Source: an uncultured Aquimarina sp.
Lineage (GTDB): Bacteria > Bacteroidota > Bacteroidia > Flavobacteriales > Flavobacteriaceae
Direction: 5' to 3'
DNA: 64,000 nucleotides
Assembly (NCBI GenBank): GCA_947501475.1
Contig: CANMWA010000004.1
Span: 248,001 to 312,000 of the forward strand
Under the pieces are notes generated by a model that saw only the letters and a list, made by a program, of their open reading frames with translations, was not told the DNA's origin and did no database searches. Shown in pieces: positions 52,946 to 62,225 of the stretch (position 1 is its first letter; each line of letters starts with the position of its first letter). The translations under genes and the position numbers were made by a program.

Positions 52946-55264
52946 ATGAAAAAGAATATTATTATTTCTATAGGAATGTTATTTGGTTTATTTTTAATAG
53001 CCTGTAACTTATCACCGCAAGGATCTAGGGAGTTAGAGATAGATAATACGAATGTTTATATGGATACAAATATTGAGATTAAAGTGGATTCTTTACTTTC
53101 TATAATGACTCTTGAAGAAAAAATAGGTCAGATGAATCAATATAATGGTTTTTGGGATCTTACAGGACCGAAACCAGAGGAAGGAGTCGCTGCAAAAAAA
53201 TACGAGCATCTGCGTAAAGGTTGGGTGGGATCTATGTTAAATGTAAGAGGAGTAAAAGATGTTCGTTCTGTACAAAAAATAGCAGTAGAAGAATCAAGGC
53301 TTGGGATTCCATTAATTATTGGATTTGATGTGATTCATGGGTATAAAACGATGAGCCCTATTCCATTGGCTGAAGCAGCAAGTTGGGATATGGATGTAAT
53401 AAAAAAATCTGCTATGGTTGCAGCACAAGAAGCATCTGCAGCAGGAATAAATTGGACATTTGCTCCAATGGTTGATGTATCAAGAGATGCTAGGTGGGGT
53501 AGAGTAATGGAAGGAGCTGGAGAAGATCCATTCTTGGGGTCTAAAATTGCTGAAGCTAGAGTAAAAGGTTTTCAAGGAGAAGATCTCTCTGCAAATTATA
53601 CAATTGCTGCTTGTGCTAAACATTTTGCTGGATATGGATTTTCTGAAGCTGGAAGAGATTATAATACAGTAGATATTGGAACTTCTACCTTAAATAATAT
53701 TGTTTTTCCTCCGTTTAAGGCGGCTACAGAAGCTGGAGTTCGAACCTTTATGAATTCATTTAATGAACTTAACGGAGTTCCTGCAACCGGAAATAAGTTT
53801 TTACAAAGAGATGTACTCAAAGATGCATGGCAGTTTAATGGGTTTATCGTTTCCGATTGGGGGTCAATTACAGAGATGGTTGCACATGGCTATTCAGAAA
53901 ACGGAAAAATTGCAGCCGCAATGGCAGCAAATGCAGGATCAGATATGGATATGGAATCATATCTGTATATAGAACATTTGGCGACTCTTGTCAAAGAAGA
54001 TAAAGTTAAAGAAGAGACCATTAACGGCGCAGTAAGAAGAATTTTAAGAGTAAAATATGAATTAGGACTCTTTGATGATCCATACCTGTATTGTAATGAA
54101 CAAAGAGAAAAAGAAAGTATAGGAAGCGAAACAAATCAGGAAGCAGTTCTTGATGTTGCCAAAAAATCTATTGTACTCTTAAAGAATGAAAAAAATCTAT
54201 TACCGCTTAAAAAAGAAGGGCAAAAAATTGCTTTGATTGGTGCACTAGCTAATGATAAGAATAGTCCTTTGGGAAGTTGGCGAATAGCGGCCGATGATAA
54301 TACTGCAGTTTCGGTACTAGAAGGAATGCAGCGCTACAAAGGAAATTCGTTATTATATGCCAAAGGAGCAGATGTTTCCTTAGGAGAAACCTCATTTGTT
54401 ACCAAAACTAAGATCAATACCTCAGATAAAAGTGATTTTGCAGAAGCTTTAAAAACGGCAAAAGATGTAGATGTTGTCATCATGGTTTTGGGAGAAATTG
54501 GTTTTCAAAGTGGAGAAGGACGTAGTAGAACAGAGCTTGATTTGCCCGGAGTACAACAAGAACTTTTGGAAGCAATATATAAAGTAAATCAAAATATAGT
54601 TTTAGTACTAAATAATGGTAGGCCATTGTCAATTAACTGGGCCGATGAACATATTCCTGCTATTGTAGAAGCTTGGCATTTGGGCTCGCAAAGTGGCAAT
54701 GCAATTGCACAGGTTTTGTATGGGGATTATAATCCAAGCGGTAAATTGCCTATGTCATTCCCTAGAAATGTTGGTCAAGTGCCTATATATTATAATTATA
54801 AAAATACTGGAAGACCAGTAGAGCCCGAGCCAGATCTTGTTTTTTGGTCGCACTATTCAGACCAAAAAAACACACCACTGTATGTTTTTGGTCATGGGCT
54901 GAGTTATACAACCTTCGGTTATAAAAACCTTAAAACGATCAAGATAAATGGCACAATTATTGATCCTGAGATTAAGGTATCAGTTGATATTACTAATACA
55001 GGAGATCGTGAAGGTAAAGAAGTGGTTCAATTATACATAAGAGATCTTTTTGCTAGTATAACGCGGCCTGTAAAAGAACTAAAAGGCTTTGAAATGGTTT
55101 CTTTAAACCCGGGAGAAACAAAAACGATAAGCTTTACTTTAGATAAAGAAACTTTGGGTTTTTATAATAACGATAATGAGTGGATGATAGAACCTGGGAA
55201 ATTTGAAGTATATGTTGGAGGAAGTTCTGATACCGCAGTTGAATCTAATTTTGAATTGGAATAA
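52946..55264 (+). CDS. bglX: GH3 beta-glucosidase lipoprotein (BglX-like)
   Basis: This 772-residue glycoside hydrolase family 3 enzyme has a lipoprotein signal (GMLFGLFLIACNLS). Domain 1 carries the GH3 signatures LGIPLIIGFDVIHGYKT, RDARWGRVMEGAGEDPF, CAKHFAGYGFSEAGRDY and the catalytic nucleophile Asp304 in FIVSDWGSI. Domain 2 carries the likely acid/base in GEGRSRTELDLPG. A fibronectin type III-like domain ends the protein (GDREGKEVVQLYIRD). It would release terminal glucose from beta-glucosides at the cell surface or in the periplasm. No SusC/D genes are adjacent. Confidence 0.95.
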   Translation: MKKNIIISIGMLFGLFLIACNLSPQGSRELEIDNTNVYMDTNIEIKVDSLLSIMTLEEKIGQMNQYNGFWDLTGPKPEEGVAAKKYEHLRKGWVGSMLNVRGVKDVRSVQKIAVEESRLGIPLIIGFDVIHGYKTMSPIPLAEAASWDMDVIKKSAMVAAQEASAAGINWTFAPMVDVSRDARWGRVMEGAGEDPFLGSKIAEARVKGFQGEDLSANYTIAACAKHFAGYGFSEAGRDYNTVDIGTSTLNNIVFPPFKAATEAGVRTFMNSFNELNGVPATGNKFLQRDVLKDAWQFNGFIVSDWGSITEMVAHGYSENGKIAAAMAANAGSDMDMESYLYIEHLATLVKEDKVKEETINGAVRRILRVKYELGLFDDPYLYCNEQREKESIGSETNQEAVLDVAKKSIVLLKNEKNLLPLKKEGQKIALIGALANDKNSPLGSWRIAADDNTAVSVLEGMQRYKGNSLLYAKGADVSLGETSFVTKTKINTSDKSDFAEALKTAKDVDVVIMVLGEIGFQSGEGRSRTELDLPGVQQELLEAIYKVNQNIVLVLNNGRPLSINWADEHIPAIVEAWHLGSQSGNAIAQVLYGDYNPSGKLPMSFPRNVGQVPIYYNYKNTGRPVEPEPDLVFWSHYSDQKNTPLYVFGHGLSYTTFGYKNLKTIKINGTIIDPEIKVSVDITNTGDREGKEVVQLYIRDLFASITRPVKELKGFEMVSLNPGETKTISFTLDKETLGFYNNDNEWMIEPGKFEVYVGGSSDTAVESNFELE

Positions 55265-55397
55265 GAAAAAACATTTTTTAAAAAGCGCCCTATTTTATCA
55301 GCTTTTGAAACAATAATAAATTGATACTTTGAAAATAACTTATGAAGTTATATTTTAGTACTTAAAATAACCTACTATTATGCACGTAACAAATACT

Positions 55398-56003
55398 ATG
55401 AATACAAAAAAATTATTATTTATACTAATAACGCTATGTTTTGCCATCAAAACGCAAGCCCAAAATGACCAAATTTCCCTTCAATCTCTTAGTGACCAAG
55501 AATTTGCTGTTAATAGCGTTAATGGGATTCCGTTTACAGTAGTCCTTGAAGAAAGTAATAGTGATGGACAATATCATTTGCCAAGTGGAGGTAGTGTTAC
55601 TTTTAAGATTGCCGATATGATAGGAAAAAGAAGTACTCTTAGAATTGTTTTCGAAGAAGAAATGTATCACTCCTTAGAGGATAAACTAATCGAACAATAT
55701 GATTCTGATGTACAGTGGATTACAAATTTTCTTGAAATTAAAGGGAATGAACTTAAAATGTTTCCAACTCGTCCTGTGTTTACAGATGCAGGTTTAGAAA
55801 AACTAAAATCCAAAGTATTTCAGTATACTACGACTGATAAAAAAGAAGAATATTTTAATCAATGGATAGAAAAAATTAATTATTCTGTTGGTGCAGTACA
55901 ATATTTTAGAGAATTATATACCGCTTCTAATGGTGAAAATAATGCACAACGTCATAATTTTTTACCAATTAATATATACGAAGAACTTCAGAAAATAAGA
56001 TAA
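55398..56003 (+). CDS. Hypothetical secreted protein
   Basis: I choose ATG 55398 (MNTKKLLFILITLCFAIKTQAQ), which begins a good Sec signal; ATG 55380 adds six polar residues. The remaining 180 residues form no recognised domain: a strand-rich N part (FAVNSVNGIPFTVVLEESN) and a helical C part rich in Lys, Glu and Asn. It is not in an operon with either neighbour. Confidence 0.7.
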   Translation: MNTKKLLFILITLCFAIKTQAQNDQISLQSLSDQEFAVNSVNGIPFTVVLEESNSDGQYHLPSGGSVTFKIADMIGKRSTLRIVFEEEMYHSLEDKLIEQYDSDVQWITNFLEIKGNELKMFPTRPVFTDAGLEKLKSKVFQYTTTDKKEEYFNQWIEKINYSVGAVQYFRELYTASNGENNAQRHNFLPINIYEELQKIR

Positions 56004-56049
56004 AATTTGTATATAAAATGATAGCAGTTTGTCTTCTTGATTTTGTGTG

Positions 56050-56065
56050 ATTACTTCCCGATACA
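56050..56065. repeat. Left copy of a 16-bp direct repeat resembling the mnmE 3' end
   Basis: The sequence ATTACTTCCCGATACA occurs here and again at 61976-61991. Read on the minus strand it is TGTATCGGGAAGTAAT, which would code for the C-terminal CIGK-stop of MnmE (TrmE). The 3' end of mnmE is the known attachment site of SGI1-type integrative elements. Here the base after the shared core differs from the right copy. Confidence 0.5.
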
Positions 56066-56121
56066 ATATGTAATTCAAAAAAAATATGTAAACAAAAAAG
56101 TTTTTGATATCACTTTTTTAT

Positions 56122-56129
56122 TACATTTG
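56122..56129 (+). promoter_or_regulatory. -7 promoter box before the speA leader
   Basis: TACATTTG fits TAnnTTTG. A TTTG lies at 56103-56106, giving a 15-base spacer to the -7 box, somewhat short of the usual 19. It would start a transcript near 56136, with a leader of about 357 bases before the arginine decarboxylase start codon. Confidence 0.5.
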
Positions 56130-56135
56130 AATATA

Positions 56136-56400
56136 ATTAATAATGAGTCTATTAAGGACGCATTGCCTACATAAATGGAAACGTTTTTCAGATTCGGGCC
56201 TAGGAGCATAAAGAAGTCTACTCCAAAAGCTGCCTCAGGGATGGGGAACCGAATTCTCAGGCTGACTTCCAAAAAGTACACAGTTGCACTTCAATTTTTT
56301 GAACGGATAAAATTCGTTCCCTACACCATTTCTATTATTCGAGTTTGAGATAATTGATATAAATGGCATTGCCATTTTTCTTATCAATTTCTATTTTTTT
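56136..56400 (+). ncRNA. Candidate structured leader RNA of arginine decarboxylase
   Basis: This stretch is less AT-rich than the flanks and has several pairings: GAAGTC (56213-56218) with GACTTC (56264-56269); inside it GCCT (56232-56235) with AGGC (56258-56261). GATTCGG (56191-56197) can pair with CCGAATT (56249-56255), giving either a pseudoknot or a rival fold. GAACG/CGTTC (56301-56319) adds a small hairpin and the terminator at 56352-56400 ends it. It matches no riboswitch class I could recognise. It may be a regulated leader for polyamine synthesis, or a stand-alone small RNA that ends at the terminator. Confidence 0.5.
56352..56400 (+). terminator. Intrinsic terminator in the speA leader
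   Basis: A two-part stem (AATTGATA/TATCAATT outside, AAATGG/CCATTT inside, 5-base loop) is followed by TCTATTTTTTT. It sits 93 bases before the arginine decarboxylase start, the position of an attenuator. GAGAT (56347-56351) can pair with ATCTC (56402-56406) across it as an alternative. Confidence 0.75.
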
Positions 56401-56492
56401 AATCTCGTATAATGGAATGACCCATAGATTTTCAGGCTATTCTGGCCTGTGATACTAATGGTGAATTTCATCTGCAAATCAAAACAAAACAG

Positions 56493-57950
56493 ATGAAAAC
56501 AAAATATATCGATCTTATCGATCAAACCTTTCATTTTCCCCAAGAAGAATTTAAACTGGAGGATAACCAATTACAGTTTCATGGTATTAACCTTATGGAG
56601 TTGATCGCTCAATATGATGCACCCTTAAAATTTACCTACCTCCCCAAAATATCTGAAAACATCAACCGAGCTAAAAGCTGGTTTGACAATGCAATCAAAG
56701 CGAATAATTATGCCGGTAATTATAACTATTGCTATTGTACCAAAAGTTCGCATTTTCAACATGTATTAAACGAAGCACTAAAAAATGACATTCATATAGA
56801 AACCTCTTCTGCTTTTGATATTGATATCGTAGAAAACTTAAAGGCACAAGGTAAAATTAATAATGCAACCTATATTATTAGTAATGGCTTCAAACGTGAT
56901 CAATACGTTCAAAATATCGCTCGATTGATTAATAACGGACATCATAATTGTATTCCTATCATTGATAATTACGATGAACTAGATTTATTAAGTGATGTAA
57001 TCAATGAAGGCTTTCAGGTTGGTATTCGTATTGCTTCAGAAGAAGAACCAAAGTTCGAATTTTATACTTCTAGATTAGGAATTGGGTATCGAAATATTGT
57101 GTCTTTTTATAATAATCAAATCAAAAATAACCCAAAAGTGAAACTAAAAATGCTTCACTTCTTTATTAATACAGGTATTCGCGATACTGCTTATTATTGG
57201 AATGAGTTATTAAAATGTTTAAAGGTGTATATCAGTCTTAAGAAAATATGTCCATCATTAGATAGCTTAAATATAGGTGGTGGTTTCCCAATAAAAAACT
57301 CTTTGGCATTCGATTATGACTATCAGTATATGATTAATGAAATCGTAAATCAAATCCAAATTGCCTGCGAAGAAGCACGAGTAGATGTTCCTAATATTTT
57401 TACAGAATTTGGAAGTTTTACAGTTGGTGAAAGTGGTGGTGCTATTTACGAGGTACTATATCAAAAACAGCAAAATGATCGTGAAAAGTGGAATATGATC
57501 AATTCATCTTTTATCACAACAATACCAGATACCTGGGCGATAAATAAGCGTTTTGTAATGTTGCCCGTAAACAGATGGGATGATGAGTACGAGCGAGTAC
57601 TACTTGGTGGATTAACCTGTGATAGTGATGATTATTACAACTCAGAACAGCATATGAATGCCATATATCTTCCAAAATATAAAAAGGATAAACCGCTATA
57701 CATCGGATTTTTTAATACTGGTGCATATCAAGAGACCATTGGTGGTTTTGGTGGGTTGCAACACTGCCTGATCCCACAACCGAAACATATTTTGATAGAT
57801 CGTGACAAGAATGGAAAGGTTACTACAGAAGTTTTTGCACCACAACAAACCTCAGAACAGTTATTATCTATTCTTGGATATCAAAAAATAGCGAAAAAAG
57901 AAGAAGTTTTAGAACATTCAAAAAAAGAGACATTTATACATCCTATTTAA
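56493..57950 (+). CDS. speA: Arginine decarboxylase-like PLP enzyme (fold III)
   Basis: This 485-residue PLP-dependent fold III (alanine racemase-like) decarboxylase carries its PLP Lys84 in YCYCTKSSHFQHVL. It also has IETSSAFDIDIVENL, the phosphate-binding NIGGGFPIKN, FTEFGSFTVGES (Glu for PLP ring binding) and the second-subunit active site Cys-Asp in GGLTCDSDDYY. It is shorter than the E. coli biosynthetic SpeA of about 650 residues and lacks its inserted helical domain, as is usual for the flavobacterial type. The agmatinase gene 25 bp downstream makes arginine to agmatine to putrescine the likely route. Confidence 0.85.
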   Translation: MKTKYIDLIDQTFHFPQEEFKLEDNQLQFHGINLMELIAQYDAPLKFTYLPKISENINRAKSWFDNAIKANNYAGNYNYCYCTKSSHFQHVLNEALKNDIHIETSSAFDIDIVENLKAQGKINNATYIISNGFKRDQYVQNIARLINNGHHNCIPIIDNYDELDLLSDVINEGFQVGIRIASEEEPKFEFYTSRLGIGYRNIVSFYNNQIKNNPKVKLKMLHFFINTGIRDTAYYWNELLKCLKVYISLKKICPSLDSLNIGGGFPIKNSLAFDYDYQYMINEIVNQIQIACEEARVDVPNIFTEFGSFTVGESGGAIYEVLYQKQQNDREKWNMINSSFITTIPDTWAINKRFVMLPVNRWDDEYERVLLGGLTCDSDDYYNSEQHMNAIYLPKYKKDKPLYIGFFNTGAYQETIGGFGGLQHCLIPQPKHILIDRDKNGKVTTEVFAPQQTSEQLLSILGYQKIAKKEEVLEHSKKETFIHPI

Positions 57951-57975
57951 TTTATTAAATCCAAACATTTTTAAA

Positions 57976-58923
57976 ATGGAAACTAAGAAAACATATGCCG
58001 GAATTCCAGAACAATATGCTGGCTATGACAAATCAAAAGTAGTATTAATCCCTGTTCCTTATGATGGAACCAGCACTTGGGGTAAAGGAGCCGACAAAGG
58101 CCCTGAAGCGTTCTTGCACGCTTCAGAAAATATGGAGCTATATGATATAGAAACCAATAGCGAAGTATATAAGCAAGGAATACATTTAACTGAACCTGTG
58201 GATGAAGTTTCCTCTCCAGAAGCTATGGTTACAACCGTACATAATGTTGTTAAATCTAATATAAAGCGCAACAAATTTGTGACTCTTTTTGGAGGAGAAC
58301 ATTCAATTTCTATAGGGGCTATACGTGCTTTTGATGAATGTTTCAAAGATTTAACAGTAGTGCAAATCGATGCCCATGCCGATCTAAGAAAAGAATATGA
58401 AGGTTCTACGTTTAATCACGCTTGTGCTTTGCATGAAGCCAATCAAAATACCAATCTTATTCAGGTTGGGATTAGAAGTATGGACGCTTCAGAAAAATTA
58501 GTGATGAAAAAAGAAAATGTCTTTTTCGCACACGAAATGGCAACAGATAATTATTGGATGGATAATGCCATCGAATTAATGACAGATAATGTCTATATAA
58601 CTTTTGATCTGGACGCATTAGACCCTTCTATTCTACCCTCTACTGGAACACCAGAACCAGGAGGATTATTTTGGTATGAAACCCTTGAATTTCTTAAGAA
58701 AATATTTGAAGAGAAGAATGTGGTGGGATTTGATATTGTAGAATTATGCCCAAATAAAGATGATAAATCCTCAGATTTTGCTGCTGCCAAATTATACTAT
58801 AAAATGTTGAGTTACAAGTTTGAAGAACAAGATGTTGATGATGAGAATGAAAATTTATATGTCCTTAAAGGCAATGATAAAACTAATCACCTAAAATTTA
58901 CTGATGATGAGTATGAAGGATAA
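57976..58923 (+). CDS. speB: Agmatinase (ureohydrolase family)
   Basis: This 315-residue binuclear manganese ureohydrolase has GGEHSISIGA (first metal His), VQIDAHADLRKEYEGSTFNH (Asp/His cluster) and ITFDLDALDPSILPSTGTPE (Asp pair). It hydrolyses agmatine to putrescine and urea. The TPEPGG segment after the Asp pair is common to agmatinases and arginases of this branch, so arginase cannot be fully excluded, but the adjacent arginine decarboxylase favours agmatine. The acidic C terminus is short. Its last 20 bases overlap the deoxyhypusine-synthase-like gene. Confidence 0.88.
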   Translation: METKKTYAGIPEQYAGYDKSKVVLIPVPYDGTSTWGKGADKGPEAFLHASENMELYDIETNSEVYKQGIHLTEPVDEVSSPEAMVTTVHNVVKSNIKRNKFVTLFGGEHSISIGAIRAFDECFKDLTVVQIDAHADLRKEYEGSTFNHACALHEANQNTNLIQVGIRSMDASEKLVMKKENVFFAHEMATDNYWMDNAIELMTDNVYITFDLDALDPSILPSTGTPEPGGLFWYETLEFLKKIFEEKNVVGFDIVELCPNKDDKSSDFAAAKLYYKMLSYKFEEQDVDDENENLYVLKGNDKTNHLKFTDDEYEG

Positions 58924-59887
58924 AGGAGCCATCTCACAATTTATAGAAAAGTATTATCTCCATTTTAATGCAGCTTCTGTAGTAGATGCAGCCAAAGCTT
59001 ATGAAACCCAAATAGATAAGGGTTCAAAAATGTTGGTGTCTCTTGCAGGAGCTATGAGTACTGCCGAGTTAGGTAAAATTTTTGCAGAAATGATTCGTCA
59101 GGATAAAGTGCATATTGTTTCTTGTACTGGAGCTAATCTTGAAGAAGATATTATGAATCTGGTGGCGCATAGTCATTATAAGCGTGTACCTAACTATCGT
59201 GATTTAACGCCACAGCAAGAGTGGGATTTATTAGAACAAGGATTAAATCGTGTTACAGATACCTGTATCCCAGAAGAAGAAGCTTTTAGGAGATTACAGC
59301 AACATATTTTTAAGATTTGGAAAGATGCTGAAGAAAAAGGAGAACGCTATTTTCCACATGAGTTTATGTACAAAATGTTATTGTCTGGTGTGCTAGAACA
59401 ACACTATGAGATAGATATTAAAGACAGTTGGATGTATGCAGCTGCAAAAGCCAATTTACCGATGGTAGTGCCTGGTTGGGAAGACAGTACAATGGGTAAC
59501 ATATTTGCTAGCTATGTTATGAAAGGAGAACTCAAAGCAAGTACAATGAAATCTGGTATTGAGTATATGACCTTTCTTGCAGATTGGTATATCGATAATT
59601 CCGAAAATGGTATTGGATTCTTTCAAATAGGTGGTGGTATTGCAGGGGATTTTCCTATTTGTGTAGTACCAATGCTATATCAGGATATGGAACGCACAGA
59701 TACCCCATTCTGGAATTATTTCTGCCAAATAAGTGACTCAACAACAAGTTATGGGTCTTATAGTGGAGCAGTACCTAATGAAAAAATCACTTGGGGGAAA
59801 CTGGATATAGACACTCCTAAGTTTATCATTGAGTCTGATGCAACAATTGTTGCGCCATTGATATTTGCCTATTTATTAGATATGTAA
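58904..59887 (+). CDS. Deoxyhypusine synthase-like protein
   Basis: This 327-residue member of the deoxyhypusine synthase family uses NAD to transfer an aminobutyl group from spermidine. FNAASVVDAAKAYETQI, MLVSLAGAMSTAELGKIFAE and SCTGANLEEDIMNL match. The catalytic Lys299 is kept in ITWGKLDIDTPKF, as in the eukaryotic WGK site. Bacteria have no eIF5A, and bacterial homologues can act as homospermidine- or spermidine-forming enzymes. Two later ATGs (58907, 58913) are possible starts. It overlaps the agmatinase gene, so the product probably consumes or makes polyamines in the same pathway. Confidence 0.92.
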   Translation: MMSMKDKGAISQFIEKYYLHFNAASVVDAAKAYETQIDKGSKMLVSLAGAMSTAELGKIFAEMIRQDKVHIVSCTGANLEEDIMNLVAHSHYKRVPNYRDLTPQQEWDLLEQGLNRVTDTCIPEEEAFRRLQQHIFKIWKDAEEKGERYFPHEFMYKMLLSGVLEQHYEIDIKDSWMYAAAKANLPMVVPGWEDSTMGNIFASYVMKGELKASTMKSGIEYMTFLADWYIDNSENGIGFFQIGGGIAGDFPICVVPMLYQDMERTDTPFWNYFCQISDSTTSYGSYSGAVPNEKITWGKLDIDTPKFIIESDATIVAPLIFAYLLDM

Positions 59888-59892
59888 ATAAA

Positions 59893-60183
59893 ATGAAAAC
59901 ACAACAAAATGAAAATTTGAAAAGAGTTATTGTTGATTATAAAAAATTAAACAATACCATTCTGGATCTAATAGTAAATAAATATCCTGATGGATATAAC
60001 GATCGAGATATCATTACGTTTAGAAATGCACAAAACGAAATAGTAGAATGTGTAGAAGTTAAAACAGAGGGTACTTTATATCTGATTAAAGTAAGTAAAC
60101 GCCTAATTAATGCAATGCAAGATCATGATGATGAATATGATCAAGAGAAAGAAACTGATTTGCCAGAGGAATTAGAAAAGTAA
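59893..60183 (+). CDS. Hypothetical protein of the polyamine cluster
   Basis: This 96-residue soluble acidic protein has a central VNKYPDGYNDRDIITFRNAQ and ends in an Asp/Glu-rich tail (DHDDEYDQEKETDLPEELEK). No domain is recognised. It lies 5 bp after the deoxyhypusine synthase-like gene and 48 bp before the RimB-RimK fusion, so it is probably cotranscribed with them. Acidic tails of this type could be ligands for polyamines or substrates for Glu ligation, but this is speculation. Confidence 0.7.
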   Translation: MKTQQNENLKRVIVDYKKLNNTILDLIVNKYPDGYNDRDIITFRNAQNEIVECVEVKTEGTLYLIKVSKRLINAMQDHDDEYDQEKETDLPEELEK

Positions 60184-60231
60184 TAGTTGTAGGGTAGCGT
60201 TTAAAATTATTATAAAAACAAAATTAATACA

Positions 60232-61617
60232 TTGGAAGTAAAAAAACTTAAAATAATAGGAAGTGAAGAATGGTGTGTATTCGAAGAATTTGGAATACCT
60301 GCAATCAAAGCACGTGTAGATTCTGGAGCAAAAACCTCTTCTATACAAGCGAATAACATTAAACTTATCCATAAAGGTACTGAGGAATGGGTACGTTTTG
60401 AAGTCAATCCTATTCAGGATAATCGAAGTATTATTATAACCTGTGAAACCAAACTTCATGATAAACGAGTAGTCAAGAGTTCTTCAGGGATTTCTGAACA
60501 ACGTTTTGTGATCAAAACACCGGTTACACTTGGTGACTTTACCTATAATATTGAGCTTACTCTTGCTAATCGAGACGCAATGGAATTTCGTATGTTACTA
60601 GGTCGGGAAGCACTGATGGATCGATATATGGTAAACCCTTCTGCCGCTTATCTAGAAACCAGTTTTACTACTGAGCAAATAGCAGAGAAATATGCTCCGT
60701 TTATTAAAGAAAAATCAGGATTAAAGATTGCATTACTAGCTAGTAATCCAGAATTGTATAGTAACAAACGTATCGTTGAAGCAGGGATAGCCAGAGGTCA
60801 CGAAATGGTATTTCTAAACGTAGAGCAAGCTTATATGAAATTGGATGCTACAGAACCTGAAATACGGTACCGCGGAGGGAATATTATTGATGAATTTGAC
60901 GCCATTATACCAAGGATACGACCCTCTATGACTTTTTATGCGTGCGCATTAATCCGACAATTTGATTCTATGGGAGCATATTGTTTAAATACAGCAGAAG
61001 CGATTACCCAATCTAGAGATAAGCTATTGGCAACCCAACTTTTTGCCAAACACGATATCCACATCCCGATTACAGGATTTGCAAAATCACCTTTAGATAC
61101 TAAAGACTTGATCAAAATGGTTAATGGAGCACCATTAATAATTAAACTTTTAGAGAGCACTCAAGGTAAAGGTGTTGTACTTGCAGAAACTAACAAAGCT
61201 GCAGAGAGTGTGATTAATGCTTTTAAAAGTGTACAAACGAATATTCTGGTGCAGGAATTTATTAAAGAAGCAAACGGTCAAGATATTAGATGTTTTGTGG
61301 TGAATGGAAAAGTAGTTGCATCTATGCAAAGACAAGCTGCCAAAGGAGAGTTTAGAGCCAATATTCATCAAGGAGGATCAGCTTCTAAAATTAAAATAAC
61401 CACTGAAGAACGTAAACTAGCAATCAAAGCAGCAAAAATTCTAAATCTTCCTGTAGCTGGAGTAGATATTATTAGATCTAACAAAGGCCCTCTTTTATTA
61501 GAAGTAAATTCTTCTCCGGGACTAGAAGGGATAGAAAATGCCACCGGACTGGATATTGCCAACATTATGGTTGAGGCTATCGAAAAGAAGTTAAAGTTTA
61601 AACGATGTACATCCTAA
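60232..61617 (+). CDS. RimB-RimK fusion: retropepsin-like protease domain plus ATP-grasp Glu ligase
   Basis: This 461-residue protein starts at TTG (60232). Residues 1-140 are a RimB-like retropepsin/zinc-protease domain (ATP-dependent zinc protease family) with the Asp motif [14 protein letters not shown] and [10 protein letters not shown]. From about residue 160 an ATP-grasp RimK domain follows: [20 protein letters not shown], the lysine-rich [39 protein letters not shown] and [14 protein letters not shown]. RimK adds Glu residues to the C terminus of ribosomal protein S6, and RimB trims them. The fusion joins both activities in one chain. Confidence 0.88.
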   Translation: MEVKKLKIIGSEEWCVFEEFGIPAIKARVDSGAKTSSIQANNIKLIHKGTEEWVRFEVNPIQDNRSIIITCETKLHDKRVVKSSSGISEQRFVIKTPVTLGDFTYNIELTLANRDAMEFRMLLGREALMDRYMVNPSAAYLETSFTTEQIAEKYAPFIKEKSGLKIALLASNPELYSNKRIVEAGIARGHEMVFLNVEQAYMKLDATEPEIRYRGGNIIDEFDAIIPRIRPSMTFYACALIRQFDSMGAYCLNTAEAITQSRDKLLATQLFAKHDIHIPITGFAKSPLDTKDLIKMVNGAPLIIKLLESTQGKGVVLAETNKAAESVINAFKSVQTNILVQEFIKEANGQDIRCFVVNGKVVASMQRQAAKGEFRANIHQGGSASKIKITTEERKLAIKAAKILNLPVAGVDIIRSNKGPLLLEVNSSPGLEGIENATGLDIANIMVEAIEKKLKFKRCTS

Positions 61618-61692
61618 AACCGAACTTCAGTACTAATGTTTTGTGAAACCCTTATTCAAATCCTGTAAACTGAATTATTAAAATCAATAGAT

Positions 61693-61950
61693 ATGAATGG
61701 TACTATTATTAATCAAAATGTAGAGTACGGAGTATTTAAGAAATACTATGATGGGTATTATCAATTTAAGATGGAAAACGGAGTGACTATTGTATTTGAA
61801 GAAGTGTCTTATATAGTAATTAGAAAATTCGATCTTAAAACGGATATCTCGCTTATAGGCAAAAATTTTGAGATTACTTATTCAGAATATGTTGAAGATG
61901 ATGATGAAGACTTTGTGTCCTTCAAAATTGAGAAATTGAAACTTATCTAA
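61693..61950 (+). CDS. Hypothetical small protein
   Basis: This 85-residue soluble protein has a strand-rich centre (KYYDGYYQFKMENGVTIVFE) and an acidic stretch VEDDDEDF near its end. No domain recognised. It follows the RimB-RimK gene by 75 bp in the same direction and precedes the right copy of the 16-bp repeat. Confidence 0.6.
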   Translation: MNGTIINQNVEYGVFKKYYDGYYQFKMENGVTIVFEEVSYIVIRKFDLKTDISLIGKNFEITYSEYVEDDDEDFVSFKIEKLKLI

Positions 61951-61975
61951 ACAAAAGGATACTATAAGAAAATCT

Positions 61976-61991
61976 ATTACTTCCCGATACA
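61976..61991. repeat. Right copy of a 16-bp direct repeat resembling the mnmE 3' end
   Basis: Second copy of ATTACTTCCCGATACA, continuing GAAA, so the minus strand reads TTTCTGTATCGGGAAGTAAT, coding for FCIGK-stop, the end of MnmE. It lies 25 bases after the stop of the small gene at 61693. No mnmE body is present next to it. Confidence 0.55.
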
Positions 61992-62225
61992 GAAAGTATT
62001 ATACCAATAAAATATTAGGTTTATTATAGTTAAGGTACAAATAGGGTACACTTTAATGGCTAAAAAATGGATATGGGCATTTTTACAAAATTCGAATCTA
62101 CCATTTAATAATCTCGAATAGCAATTAATTAATAATAAATTATTTAGACGGATTATAGATTAAGAATGAGCCTTATCATAAATGTTTAAAAACTTCATAA
62201 TTTTCAATAAACCTTTTAATTCTTT

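Noticed and set aside
56075..56281. A 68-codon open frame on the minus strand inside the speA leader
   Set aside because: It has no plausible domain, runs antisense to the structured leader, and its most ordered part coincides with the predicted RNA stems. The stem structure explains the sequence better than a protein does.
56136..56290. Known riboswitch classes (TPP, FMN, cobalamin, SAM, glycine, lysine, guanidine, c-di-GMP) as identity of the speA leader
   Set aside because: None of the conserved core sequences of those classes could be matched by eye. A covariance search would be needed to exclude diverged members.
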